From assembly GCA_021776925.1 (NCBI GenBank), contig JAJFFB010000167.1:1-36021 (forward strand): a stretch of DNA of 36,021 nt. The letters are read 5' to 3'. Below are positions 23,751 to 32,518 of this stretch, in pieces. The notes under the pieces were generated by a model. That model was not told the origin of the DNA and did no database searches. It saw nothing but the letters and a program-made list of their open reading frames with translations. A program made the position numbers and the translations under genes. Source of the DNA: Planctomycetota bacterium (GTDB lineage: Bacteria; Planctomycetota; UBA1135). Each line of letters opens with the position of its first letter. Position 1 is the first letter of the stretch.

Positions 23751-25256
23751 TTAAACGGAAATACCTTGAATTCCATGAACTTCCGTCGCGATCCGGCGAA
23801 TTCGACGCAGGAAGGCGGCGGTTCCAGGCTGCTTGCCGGTCGCACGTTGGATCAGTTCACCGGCGTTGAAACAACTGCCGTGGCGGTGAATGCGATCCCG
23901 TAACCAGTCCAGTAACGGACTAAACTCGCCCTGGGCAAAGGCCTCGTCGAGATCTCCCAGGTCCTCAACTGCGGTTTCGAACAACTGGGCGTTGTAGAGA
24001 TTGCCAAGGGTGTAGGTGGGAAAATAGCCAAAGGCGCCCATGCCCCAGTGGATATCTTGCAACACTCCAACCGCGTCGTCAGGCGGGCGAACGCCAAGCA
24101 GCTCCTGGTAGGTCTGGTTCCAAAGTTCGGGCAAGTCTCCGACCTCGACCTGGCCGTCCATCAACTGGCGTTCGACCTCGAAGCGGGCGGCGACGTGCAA
24201 GTTGTAGGTCATCTCGTCGGCTTCGACGCGGATCAGGCTGGGACGCACCACGTTCACCGCAGGGTGCATCTGCTCGGCGCTGACCTCGGCGCGCTCGGGG
24301 AAATGCGCGTGGAAGCGCGGCATCGCCCAGCGCCAGAACGAGAGACTGCGTCCGACCAGGTTTTCCCACAGACGCGACTGTGACTCATGGATCCCGAGTC
24401 CGGCAGCAGCGCCCAGTGGGGTGCGCTGCCACGCCTCGGGCAGCCCTTGCTCATAGAGACCGTGGCCGGCCTCGTGCATGATGCCGTACAGCGCCGGACG
24501 CAAATCGTTTTCCTGGTAGCGCCAGGTCAGGCGGACGTCGCGCGGGTGAAAGCCGGTGCAGAAAGGGTGCGCCGCCAGGTCCAGGCGTCCGGCGGAAAAG
24601 TCGAAGCCGATCGCGGCGGCAATTTCCTCGCCGAATGCGCGTTGCGCGTCGACGTCGAAGGCTCCTTGCGCGGGGCTTTCGTCGATGGTGCGGCCGGAGT
24701 CGGCGATTGCCTGCACCATGGGCGCCAGAGCCTGACGCAATTCAGTGAACAGGGGTGCGAGGGCCTCTTCGGTGCTGCCCGGCTCATAGAGGTCGAGCAA
24801 GGCGTCGTAAGGTCGGCCCCCAGCGGCGAGTGCGGTTCCCTGCTGGCGCACCAGATCGATCAGATGGGCCAGATCGGCTTGGAAGATCGAGAAGTCGGAT
24901 TCCCGCCGTGCCTGCTGCCAGGAGGCCAGACCCTGGCTGGTGGCCAAGGCCAGGGCGCGGGCGAGGTCGGCCGGCACCTTGACCGCGCGATCGTGCAGCC
25001 GGCGGGCTTCGCGTACCTGAGCGGCCAGCTCACTGCCGTCTTCAGCTTCGTCCGCACACGCCTCGATGGCGTCGGCGAAGGCGTTGTCCGATTGCAGCCG
25101 GTGCTTCTCTTGAGCCAGCGTGCCGAGGACGTGGCCACGACCGTTCTGCCCGGCTGCGGGCATGTAGGTTTCTTGATCCCAGCCCAGCACCGCCTCGGCG
25201 GCTTCCAGGTCACGAATCGGCGCATACAATTCGAACAGGCGAGCAGCAGCACTCAT
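23751..25256 (-). CDS. Carboxypeptidase Taq-type metallopeptidase (M32)
   Basis: 501 residues, the family length. The zinc site is H261-E262-x-x-H265 (HEAGHGLYEQG), with Glu291 in the M32 signature HESQSRLWEN as third ligand. Other family blocks are visible: VLGWDQETYMP near the N-terminus, HPFCTGFHPRDVRLT at about 220-235, and GYFPTYTLGNLYNAQL near the C-terminus. It is a cytoplasmic zinc carboxypeptidase with broad specificity that trims peptides from the C-terminus. It lies downstream of the GH172 gene with a 33-base gap, and 40 bases upstream of the CBS gene. Confidence 0.93.
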   Translation of the reverse strand: MSAAARLFELYAPIRDLEAAEAVLGWDQETYMPAAGQNGRGHVLGTLAQEKHRLQSDNAFADAIEACADEAEDGSELAAQVREARRLHDRAVKVPADLARALALATSQGLASWQQARRESDFSIFQADLAHLIDLVRQQGTALAAGGRPYDALLDLYEPGSTEEALAPLFTELRQALAPMVQAIADSGRTIDESPAQGAFDVDAQRAFGEEIAAAIGFDFSAGRLDLAAHPFCTGFHPRDVRLTWRYQENDLRPALYGIMHEAGHGLYEQGLPEAWQRTPLGAAAGLGIHESQSRLWENLVGRSLSFWRWAMPRFHAHFPERAEVSAEQMHPAVNVVRPSLIRVEADEMTYNLHVAARFEVERQLMDGQVEVGDLPELWNQTYQELLGVRPPDDAVGVLQDIHWGMGAFGYFPTYTLGNLYNAQLFETAVEDLGDLDEAFAQGEFSPLLDWLRDRIHRHGSCFNAGELIQRATGKQPGTAAFLRRIRRIATEVHGIQGISV

Positions 25257-25289
25257 GCCTGGATTCTAGCGGGAGCCGGAGGTCGGTTG

Positions 25290-27242
25290 TCAGGACTCGA
25301 CCGGGACCAGCACCAGTTGGGTCATGCCGATGAACTCGGCACCCTCCACAACTTCCAGGATCAGCGAATGCGAACTGCTGCTGGAGAACTGGATAATCCC
25401 AATCTCGGCATCGACCAGCTGGGCGTCGCCCTGTGGCAATTCGATGGTTCTGGCCATGCGCCGCCCGTTGATGCGGAAACGAACCTGGCCGCCACCGCCG
25501 CCGAGCATGCGCGCCTTGACATGGAAGGCCCCAGACCTCAGGAAGGGGAACTTCATGCTGGCGTAGGAGCCCGGGGCTGCGTTCTCGATCAGCAACACTT
25601 GGTCGGCACTGCCGGACCATGCCGGCGGCAGGTCGACCAGGCCGCGGAAATCTCCTTCGCCACCGAACTTCTTCAACTGGACCGTGGCGAGGTCGAGCGC
25701 CCCAGGCACGTATTCGAAGCTGGCCTCGGGAATCGGCTGCAGCACGCGCTCCTCGCCCGACGGCATCGTCACCGGCAAGGGGAAGTCAGGATCGCCATAC
25801 CAGAGCGCTACGCCTTCGAAATGCACCTGACAGTCATCGGGGTGCACCACGCCGACGTCGAAGCGCAATCCAGAACGGAAAGCCACAGGGTCGGACAGGT
25901 GCGAGCGCAATAGGGCGGTGTAGCCGAAGTGCTCAGGCCCTTCGTGCCAGATGGTGCGGTCGAAATAGTCGGTCAGGCCAGTGCCGAACCAGCTCGGAGT
26001 CGATTCGCCGTCGACCCAGATCTTTTCGTCGCCGTTGGCCCAGGTGCGGCGCCCTTCGTTGAGTACCGTCATGCCCAGGCCGATGAGGCGACCTGCGCCG
26101 CTGGCTTGGAACAGCGTCTGATCGTGCGCCGGACGCGTGGGCACGTTCCGATGCTGGAAATAGGCCGCGCGCAGCCGCAATGGCGGCGGCTGGAGCAATT
26201 GTTCGAAGCCGACGTCCAGGCGCACACGCACGGTTTTCGGCAGTTCACGATCGTTCACCAGCTTGAGCGTGAAGCCCTCTTCATAAGGCATCGGCAGACG
26301 GCAGTAGAAGGACTGGCCCACCGGGTTGAAGCCAAGGGTGGCCGAGCGCACCGGGGTCTGCGCCACCGAAGCAGCGAAGAAGTCACCGAAGGGCACGTCG
26401 ATCAGAATGCGCTCCTGTTCGCCGGCCGACTCGGTGTGATCCATGGTCTGGATGCGGATGGCGCGCAGGTATTCTGGCAGTTCGGCCTGGTCCAAGGGCG
26501 CATCCACGCCGATGAAGCTGAAGCGGAACCAGTGAACTGCGCCATTGCCGCGCAGCGATACTGGGAATTCGTTCTTGAAATCAACCGCCCCCATCCACTT
26601 GGTCTTGCGTTGAACCAAGGGATCAGAAGAGGCCATCAGCTGGCGCGCGGTCAGCAGCAGTGGATCGCGGTGCCGTTCCAGGACCTCACGGGTCAGCGCA
26701 GGAACACCCTCGGCCAGATTGGTCATCTGCACCGAAACCGCGTAGCGCGCGTCGCCATCGGTGGTGGTCACCCGGATGCTGCGGGTGAAGGGAATGGGCA
26801 GCGAGAACACCCCGCCACCGCCACTCAATCGTCCGAAGGGAACCGGCGCCAGCGTGCCATCGAAGAACTCCATCGCCGGCAGATCGAGCGAGGCCTGGTC
26901 GGAACCGTCGACATAGAAACGCAGCTGACCACGGGCAGAATCCAACCGCAGACGGCTGATGAACCCCGGGCCGGAGGCTTCAACCATCACGTGCTCAGGA
27001 CCATCTGTACCGACATGGGTGCCGAGAAAATGCCCCGAGTCGTCTTCGGAAAACCAGGCATCTGGATCTCCGCTGGCGTCGGAACTGCGCGGGTCACGGC
27101 TCGAAAAGAGCAACACACGCTCTTCGGGAGCGGGCAGCTCGGCCATCCAGATCGGATGGATCATGCGTTCGAGCAGGGCTTCGTAACCGCCAGGATCTTG
27201 GGCCTGGCAGGCGAGGATCAGGAGTCGGGCAAACATGGTCAT
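25290..27242 (-). CDS. DUF2961 / GH172-family protein, probably exported
   Basis: 650 residues from the ATG at 27240-27242; ATGs at 27258-27260 and 27234-27236 are alternatives. A short hydrophobic N-terminus (FARLLILACQAQ) suggests export. The DUF2961 hallmark is DEKIWVDGESTPSWFGTGLTDYFD, seen here in two parts: EKIWVDGE and FGTGLTDYFD at about residue 420-445. DUF2961 members include GH172 enzymes acting on fructofuranose and arabinofuranose, with jelly-roll folds that assemble as trimers. A C-terminal beta-rich region (about 560-650) could bind carbohydrate. Which Glu residues are catalytic here, and the substrate, cannot be told. No sugar transporter adjoins it. A hairpin lies between it and the upstream H1-like gene. 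Confidence 0.8.
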   Translation of the reverse strand: MTMFARLLILACQAQDPGGYEALLERMIHPIWMAELPAPEERVLLFSSRDPRSSDASGDPDAWFSEDDSGHFLGTHVGTDGPEHVMVEASGPGFISRLRLDSARGQLRFYVDGSDQASLDLPAMEFFDGTLAPVPFGRLSGGGGVFSLPIPFTRSIRVTTTDGDARYAVSVQMTNLAEGVPALTREVLERHRDPLLLTARQLMASSDPLVQRKTKWMGAVDFKNEFPVSLRGNGAVHWFRFSFIGVDAPLDQAELPEYLRAIRIQTMDHTESAGEQERILIDVPFGDFFAASVAQTPVRSATLGFNPVGQSFYCRLPMPYEEGFTLKLVNDRELPKTVRVRLDVGFEQLLQPPPLRLRAAYFQHRNVPTRPAHDQTLFQASGAGRLIGLGMTVLNEGRRTWANGDEKIWVDGESTPSWFGTGLTDYFDRTIWHEGPEHFGYTALLRSHLSDPVAFRSGLRFDVGVVHPDDCQVHFEGVALWYGDPDFPLPVTMPSGEERVLQPIPEASFEYVPGALDLATVQLKKFGGEGDFRGLVDLPPAWSGSADQVLLIENAAPGSYASMKFPFLRSGAFHVKARMLGGGGGQVRFRINGRRMARTIELPQGDAQLVDAEIGIIQFSSSSSHSLILEVVEGAEFIGMTQLVLVPVES

Positions 27243-27293
27243 CGGTGGCAATGCATCCATCGGCTAGCCCAGCGGGCCGCCTTGGGTCCTGGA

Positions 27294-27337
27294 GCCAGCT
27301 TTCTTCTACTCGAAGAGAAACCGCGAAGGAAGCTGGC
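27294..27337 (-). terminator. Hairpin between H1-like gene and GH172 gene
   Basis: Arms 27294-27306 and 27325-27337 pair over 13 bp with one mismatch around an 18-base loop, starting immediately after the stop of the H1-like gene. There is no T-run on the minus strand, so it may be a weak terminator, an attenuator for the GH172 gene or a 3' stabiliser. Confidence 0.4.
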
Positions 27338-27338
27338 G

Positions 27339-28040
27339 CTACGCCTTTTTACCGCCCTTTTTGGTCACCGCCTTGCGCCGCGGGGCCTTTTTGCGCGTGG
27401 TGGTCTTCTTGGCTGCCTTCTTCGCGGCTGGGGCCTTTTTGGCGACCTTTTTGCGGCCCGGCTTCTTGGCGGCCTTTTTGCTGGTCGCTTTTTTGCGGCC
27501 CGGCTTCTTGGCGGCGGCCTTCTTGGTGGCCGGCTTGGCCTTGGCAGATTTGGATCCAGGCTTGCGGCCCGGCTTCGATTTGCCGGTCTTGAGGCCGACC
27601 GCGAGCAGACGCTTGGCCATTTCCTTTTTGTCGATCTGACGCATTTCGATCAACGCTTCGCGCTGCTTAACGCGCGGGACGGTGCGTCCTTTCTCCCACA
27701 GCCACACCGTGTTCAGGCCCACGCCGAGCAACTTGGCGAGGGCGTTCTGCGAGAGTCCGTGGGTCTTGCGCACCGCGCCCACGGTGGTCATCCGCCAGCC
27801 AGGGGTGTCTGCACCGGCAGCTTTCCGGGAACTCGCGACTGGAGCCGCGGCGGAAGGCCTGCCGATATTTTTCTTCAGGGATTCGATCTGTTTCTGCTGT
27901 TGAGCAACCGCGGCAGCAAGCTGGCGCGCACTGGTCTTGGCGCTGCGCAATTGCGACTTCAGGTCATTGACCAGGAGGGTTGCTTCACGCCGGGCAAGAC
28001 GTTGAATCTCTTTTTTAAGAATGGGTCCGAATTCAGCCAT
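27339..28040 (-). CDS. HTH protein with histone-H1-like Lys/Ala-rich tail
   Basis: 233 residues from the ATG at 28038-28040. Three parts are visible: residues 1-60, a charged helix likely to form a coiled coil; residues about 86-125, a helix-turn-helix (VGAVRKTHGLSQNALAKLLGVGLNTVWLWEKG) of the XRE type found in short regulators, here seen in blocks LSQNALAKLLGV and NTVWLWEKG; and residues 151-233, a tail of Lys, Ala, Arg and Pro with AKKPGRKK repeated at 177-184 and 191-198. The tail resembles histone H1 C-termini and bacterial AlgP/Hc1-like proteins and should bind DNA without sequence preference. A nucleoid-associated regulator is the likely role. It is divergent from the aconitase gene, with a 123-base shared control region. 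The 32 in-frame codons upstream of this ATG run through the promoter region. Confidence 0.8.
   Translation of the reverse strand: MAEFGPILKKEIQRLARREATLLVNDLKSQLRSAKTSARQLAAAVAQQQKQIESLKKNIGRPSAAAPVASSRKAAGADTPGWRMTTVGAVRKTHGLSQNALAKLLGVGLNTVWLWEKGRTVPRVKQREALIEMRQIDKKEMAKRLLAVGLKTGKSKPGRKPGSKSAKAKPATKKAAAKKPGRKKATSKKAAKKPGRKKVAKKAPAAKKAAKKTTTRKKAPRRKAVTKKGGKKA
27448..27515 (-). repeat. Two 26-bp direct repeats encoding the KPGRKK tail units
   Basis: The same 26 bases occur at 27448-27473 and 27490-27515, 42 bases (14 codons) apart, inside the basic tail of the HTH/H1-like gene. In-frame spacing points to duplication or slippage that keeps the reading frame and varies tail length. Confidence 0.75.
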
Positions 28041-28086
28041 TTTTCTGGAGGTGTTGTCCCAGCTCTTTTTGAGCCGAGCGCTGCAT

Positions 28087-28092
28087 AGTATA
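28087..28092 (-). promoter_or_regulatory. Candidate -10 box of the HTH/H1-like gene
   Basis: TATACT on the minus strand, five of six consensus bases, about 46 bases upstream of the ATG at 28040. No good -35 hexamer is seen at the proper distance, so an activator or another sigma factor may be needed. Confidence 0.3.
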
Positions 28093-28095
28093 GGA

Positions 28096-28123
28096 TTGCC
28101 ACGGAATAAGGATGGAATATTGT
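28096..28123 (+). promoter_or_regulatory. Candidate promoter of the aconitase-family gene
   Basis: TTGCCA (28096-28101) and TATTGT (28118-28123) lie 16 bases apart, about 40 bases before the ATG at 28164. It is back to back with the minus-strand -10 box at 28087-28092, so the two divergent genes may share control. Confidence 0.4.
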
Positions 28124-28163
28124 GCGGCGCGGGCAAAATGGGAGCATCCTCCTTGTAAGGGAA

Positions 28164-30080
28164 ATGTCACAGAACCTGATCGAAAAGATAGTCCATCGTT
28201 TCACCATCGGCCTTGAACCTGAGCAACGGGTTCACAGTGGTGATTTCGTCACCGTCAAGCCGCGTCACGTGATGACTCATGACAACACCTCTGCGGTCAT
28301 GCTCAAGTTCAAGGGACTGGGCGCCCAGCGCGTGGCAGAGGCACAGCAGCCGATTTTCACCCTCGACCACAACGTTCAGGATCAATCACCCGATAACCTG
28401 GAAAAGTACCGAAATATTCAGGCATTTGCGATCGAACAAGGAGTGCGCTTCTTCCCGGCTGGACGCGGAATCGGTCATCAAATCATGCTTGAAGAAGGAT
28501 TCGCCTGGCCGGGCACGCTGGTGGTGGCCAGCGACAGCCATTCCAACATCTATGGTGGTCTCGGGGCCCTCGGCACTCCGGTGGTGCGCACCGACGCCGC
28601 CGCCATCTGGGCCACCGGAGAGACCTGGTGGCAGGTACCCCCGGTCACCAGGGTTGAAATGCACGGGGCACTGCGTCCTGGCGTAGATGGCAAAGACGTC
28701 ATCGTTGCCCTGTGCGGTCTCTACAACCAGGACGAGGTGCTCAATCACGCCTTGGAGTTCTGCGGGCCCGGGGTCAGTGGCTTGTCGATCGACGCTCGTT
28801 TCACCATTTCCAACATGACCACCGAATGGGGGGCGCTGGCCGGCGTATTCCCGTGCGACGAGGTCACCCTCGAATGGCTGCGCGCCCGCATCGGCAAGGG
28901 CAGTCGCATCGACTCGCAGGCCGTCGCCGAACTGGAAGCCGCGCCGGTGCACGCCGACGCCGACGCAAACTACGCACAGGTGATCAGGCTCGACCTCACC
29001 GCGGTGGTCCCCTGCATCTGCGGACCAGACACGGTCAAGGTGATGGAACCGGTCAGTGCGGTCGAACCACGCCGGGTCAAGGTCGACAAGGCCTACCTGC
29101 TCTCCTGTGTCAACGGACGCAGTGGCGACCTGGCGGCGGCCGCGGCGGTCCTGCAGGGCCGCAAGGTCGCCGACGGGGTCGGCTTCTACGTCGCCCCCGC
29201 CTCCGACCAGGTGCGCGCCGAATGCGAGGCCAACGGCGTCTGGGAGGTCCTCGTGCAAGCCGGTGCGCAGACCTTGCCAGCAGGCTGCGGCCCGTGCATC
29301 GGCATGGGAGTCGGCCTGCTCGAAGACGGCGAAGTGGGCATCTCGGCGACCAATCGGAACTTCAAAGGCCGCATGGGCAGCCGCGATGCCCAGGCCTTCC
29401 TTGCCTCTCCCGCGGTGGTCGCCGCCTCGGCGGCGGTCGGCTATATCTGCGCGCCGCAGGAGTGCGCCGGCGACGGGCCCGCACGCGACCGCCAGGTGCC
29501 GGATCCGGTGCCCGCAGCCAAGCTGAGGGTGCCGATCCTGGACGGCTTCCCGGCTCGCGTCGAGGGCCAGGTGCTGTGGTGCGACGCCGACAATCTCAAT
29601 ACCGATGGCATCTATCCTGGCAAGTACACCTATCGCGAGGACATGTCTCCGCAGCAGATGGCCCAGGTGGCGATGGAAAATTACGACACAGGCTTCCAGG
29701 AACAGGCGCAGGACGGCGACCTGCTCGCCAGCGGTTTCAACTTCGGCACCGGTTCTTCGCGTGAACAGGCAGCCACTGCGCTCGCCTACCGCGGCCTGCG
29801 CCTGGTCATCGCCGGCAGTTTCTCGGCCACCTACAAGCGCAACGCATTCAACAACGGCTACCTGCTAGTCGAGTGCCCGGGCCTGATCGAGCATCTGCGC
29901 GCCGCTTCTCTGCCCGCCGCGCCGACCGTGCGCAGCGGTGTGACCGCGGTGGTCGATTTCGCCAAGGCCACCATTGAATACGGCGGGAAGGAGTTTTCCT
30001 TCCCGCCGCTGGGTCCGACGGCGCAGAAACTGATCGTCGCCGAAGGACTTGAGAACATGGTCAGGCAATCGCTGGGCTGA
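28164..30080 (+). CDS. Aconitase-family hydratase, fused large and small domains
   Basis: 638 residues from the ATG at 28164, with AAGGG shortly before it. The N-terminal about 420 residues are the LeuC/aconitase catalytic region with [4Fe-4S] cysteines Cys315 (SCVNGR), Cys375 and Cys378 (GCGPCIGMG) and DSHSNIYGGLGALG. The C-terminal about 160 residues are the LeuD-like swivel domain with GSSREQAATAL. The single-chain form of about 640 residues fits the Aquifex-type aconitate hydratase group better than AcnA or AcnB; homoaconitase and isopropylmalate isomerase are alternatives. The Thr of the usual SCTNGR is Val here. It most likely interconverts citrate and isocitrate, matching the isocitrate-type dehydrogenase at 21180-22310. 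It converges with the lipoprotein gene after 16 bases. Confidence 0.88.
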   Translation: MSQNLIEKIVHRFTIGLEPEQRVHSGDFVTVKPRHVMTHDNTSAVMLKFKGLGAQRVAEAQQPIFTLDHNVQDQSPDNLEKYRNIQAFAIEQGVRFFPAGRGIGHQIMLEEGFAWPGTLVVASDSHSNIYGGLGALGTPVVRTDAAAIWATGETWWQVPPVTRVEMHGALRPGVDGKDVIVALCGLYNQDEVLNHALEFCGPGVSGLSIDARFTISNMTTEWGALAGVFPCDEVTLEWLRARIGKGSRIDSQAVAELEAAPVHADADANYAQVIRLDLTAVVPCICGPDTVKVMEPVSAVEPRRVKVDKAYLLSCVNGRSGDLAAAAAVLQGRKVADGVGFYVAPASDQVRAECEANGVWEVLVQAGAQTLPAGCGPCIGMGVGLLEDGEVGISATNRNFKGRMGSRDAQAFLASPAVVAASAAVGYICAPQECAGDGPARDRQVPDPVPAAKLRVPILDGFPARVEGQVLWCDADNLNTDGIYPGKYTYREDMSPQQMAQVAMENYDTGFQEQAQDGDLLASGFNFGTGSSREQAATALAYRGLRLVIAGSFSATYKRNAFNNGYLLVECPGLIEHLRAASLPAAPTVRSGVTAVVDFAKATIEYGGKEFSFPPLGPTAQKLIVAEGLENMVRQSLG

Positions 30081-30096
30081 CCCTCCTCAGGGATCG

Positions 30097-32406
30097 CTAC
30101 TGGATCACCCCCGCCACCACCTTGGGCGGATCGGTGACGTTGGGTTTGACCTTGTCGGCCGGGTTCACCCAGTCGCCGATGACCGGCAGCACCAACGCCG
30201 CCGCGGTATCGAGCCCGGTCTGCAACGTGGGTGTGATCGCCTCCTGGCTCGGCCGCAGGGACAATTCCTTCTCGATCGCCTTGACCACGTATTCGCTGCC
30301 AATGGGACCGACCAGGATGCCGTCGGCCAGCGTAAACGCTGGGTACCAGCGCCCTGAATCTTCCACCTCCAGGAATGGGATGCCCCACAGGTCGCCATGG
30401 CCGCCGTACTGCAGCATTACGGTTTCACCGGCGTAGGCCCCTTCATTATTGGCGTCATTGGCCTGCGAATGGGTGTACAGGAAGGAGATCGGTGGGTCGA
30501 AGGTCACCGGGGTGCCGTTGTCGAGCAGCGCACGGTAGTGGTTCCACTCGTTGTGGCCGGTCTCGTACATGAAGTACTCGTCCAGCTGCCAGACTTCCCA
30601 GACGTCGTTGAGCTGTTGCAGGACCGCCGGATCGGCGACCAGCGGACCACTGCTCATTCCCCAATCATGGAACCCGCCGGAGGGCTCTTGCCCGGCAGCC
30701 AGGCCGACCAACGCCGCATCCAGGTAAAGGCTGCGATCGCTTTGTTGGAATTGGTAGTTCACCGGATTCTGCAGATCGATGCCGGCCGGATCCAGGAACA
30801 CGTCGCCACTGTTGGCCTCGGCTGCGGTGATGCCGCTGCGCAGGCAGTCGCTCACCCCGTAGAGTTCCAGCGTGGTGCCGCCACTGAACAGGCTGTCGTC
30901 ACCTGAGACGAAGGTGTGCTTGCGGATGTGCACCTCGGTATCACCCTCGACGAACTCGACCCCGCCGCCGAGCGACTGGCTCCACAGGTGCAGCCATTCG
31001 CCGGGTTGCAAAGTGATCTGGAAGTCATCCTGCTGAGAGTCCTTGCCGGACCAGCTATGGTTTTCTTCATCCCAGGTGGCCGTGGCCCACCACTCTCCGC
31101 TGCCGCTTTGCAGGTCGTGGGTGTACTGCACCAGCAATTGAGTCGACTGCTGCAACTGTTCATCCCAGGTCCAGTACTCGAAGGTCGCGCCATCGAGTTC
31201 GGCGAGCGCAATGGTCTGACGTTCGACCCGCATCAGGCGCCCAGGTGCGGCAACTACTGTGAAGTTCTTGTCACTGCCGTCGCTCAGGTGTCCGCTGACC
31301 ACGTCGCCATGGTCGAGATCGAAACCCGGCTCGGTCCAGATGCCCCAATAGTCTGCCCAGCCGTGGCCGCCGACTGCGGAGATCGGGAAGCCGCCATTGA
31401 GTTCGACACGGTCGCCGGCATTGGCCCCGCTGGCGTGGTACAGACCGTAGCGCCAGGCGTGGCTGTCGAACTGGTCGCGCAGGAACAGCTCCAGTTCGCC
31501 CCCAGCGACCTCTTTGCGCGCAAAGGTGTCTTCGTTGTAGGCGATCAGGTATTCGACCGTAATCGGCAAGCCGCCGCCTTCCCAGTCGGGCTCGGTTGCC
31601 ATCACGCGACCGAAGCCGCGGCTGTCGTCATTGGCCACCCGCACTTCGACCGCAGAGCCGAAGCTGAACATGGTGTCTTCGGACACGAAGCCGAAACCGC
31701 GGAAGCCCGCAACTCCGTCGACCGAGTGCAGTGAGCCTTTCTGGAAGACCGCGCTGCCCAGGTCTTCGCTCTCGTGCATGGCGTAGTGCATGTCGAAAGC
31801 GCCGTAGGGATTGGTGCTGGTCACGCCCTTGGTGACCACGGCCTTGGCAAAAACGGTGGGCGTGCCGGCCATCGCCGGACCGCCTTGGCCGTCATCTTCG
31901 AAGGGCACCCACACCCGCGTGGTCTGCGGCGCAGTGGCGCTTGAACGCAGCGCTTCCACAATCCACGGCACCAATTCGGTGGCCTGGCCGGCCGCCGACT
32001 GCCCTTGCGCGGACGGACCTGACTTGTCCTCGCCCTGCTCCTCCTGGTCTTCATCCACCAGCGCGATGTAGGCACCGTCGTTGACGAATTCCTCGGCCCG
32101 GGTCTGGCTGATCATGCCCAGAATCTTGCCAATCTCGTTGAGCGGTTCGAGTGAGCGGTCCCAGACGTAGGAGCCCACGTGGTCGGTGTGGTAGTCCGCA
32201 TCCGGCGCGAAGCCGTCTGTCGGACCATTGGATCCACCGCCCGGCATCGCCTGAGCGGTGTTTTCATCTACCGAAATGATCTGCAGTTCCTCCGGCAGGG
32301 TCAGGCCCTCAACGGCAGGTGTAATGGAATTCTTGCTGCTCCCACCTCCTCCACAGGCGGCGGGGATGATGGCAAGAGAAAAAACGAGTGCAAGCCTAGG
32401 TTTCAC
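30097..32406 (-). CDS. Large lipoprotein of unknown function
   Basis: 769 residues from a GTG at 32404-32406; the next upstream in-frame codons include a stop. The signal peptide ends in IPAAC with lipidated Cys18, followed by GGGGSS. The mature protein is acidic and rich in Asp, Gly and Trp, with many beta-strand-like stretches and no repeat or catalytic motif I recognise. Blocks such as WADYWGIWTEPGFDLDHGD and HDWGMSSG may be useful search seeds. Its position as a lone gene between convergent aconitase and divergent sulfotransferase genes gives no functional clue. It is likely anchored in a membrane facing the periplasm. Confidence 0.8.
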   Translation of the reverse strand: MKPRLALVFSLAIIPAACGGGGSSKNSITPAVEGLTLPEELQIISVDENTAQAMPGGGSNGPTDGFAPDADYHTDHVGSYVWDRSLEPLNEIGKILGMISQTRAEEFVNDGAYIALVDEDQEEQGEDKSGPSAQGQSAAGQATELVPWIVEALRSSATAPQTTRVWVPFEDDGQGGPAMAGTPTVFAKAVVTKGVTSTNPYGAFDMHYAMHESEDLGSAVFQKGSLHSVDGVAGFRGFGFVSEDTMFSFGSAVEVRVANDDSRGFGRVMATEPDWEGGGLPITVEYLIAYNEDTFARKEVAGGELELFLRDQFDSHAWRYGLYHASGANAGDRVELNGGFPISAVGGHGWADYWGIWTEPGFDLDHGDVVSGHLSDGSDKNFTVVAAPGRLMRVERQTIALAELDGATFEYWTWDEQLQQSTQLLVQYTHDLQSGSGEWWATATWDEENHSWSGKDSQQDDFQITLQPGEWLHLWSQSLGGGVEFVEGDTEVHIRKHTFVSGDDSLFSGGTTLELYGVSDCLRSGITAAEANSGDVFLDPAGIDLQNPVNYQFQQSDRSLYLDAALVGLAAGQEPSGGFHDWGMSSGPLVADPAVLQQLNDVWEVWQLDEYFMYETGHNEWNHYRALLDNGTPVTFDPPISFLYTHSQANDANNEGAYAGETVMLQYGGHGDLWGIPFLEVEDSGRWYPAFTLADGILVGPIGSEYVVKAIEKELSLRPSQEAITPTLQTGLDTAAALVLPVIGDWVNPADKVKPNVTDPPKVVAGVIQ

Positions 32407-32482
32407 TGGATTTCACGAATGGGACCTGCGGCATATGGAGGCGTTCTTGGGGGCAAGAAGAACCGCCCAGACCTATCGGCAC

Positions 32483-32510
32483 TTGCGTCCCGGTACTTGA
32501 CCTCTATACT
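32483..32510 (+). promoter_or_regulatory. Candidate promoter giving a leaderless sulfotransferase message
   Basis: TTGCGT (32483-32488) and TATACT (32505-32510) are 16 bases apart. The ATG at 32519 starts 9 bases after the -10 box, where transcription itself should begin, so the message would be leaderless or almost so. No ribosome-binding site is present, in agreement. Confidence 0.5.
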
Positions 32511-32518
32511 CCCGCGCC

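Noticed and set aside
24387..28088. Long plus-strand open frames of 508 and 719 codons
   Set aside because: They are antisense to the M32 peptidase, GH172 and H1-like genes, all of which have clear motifs on the minus strand.
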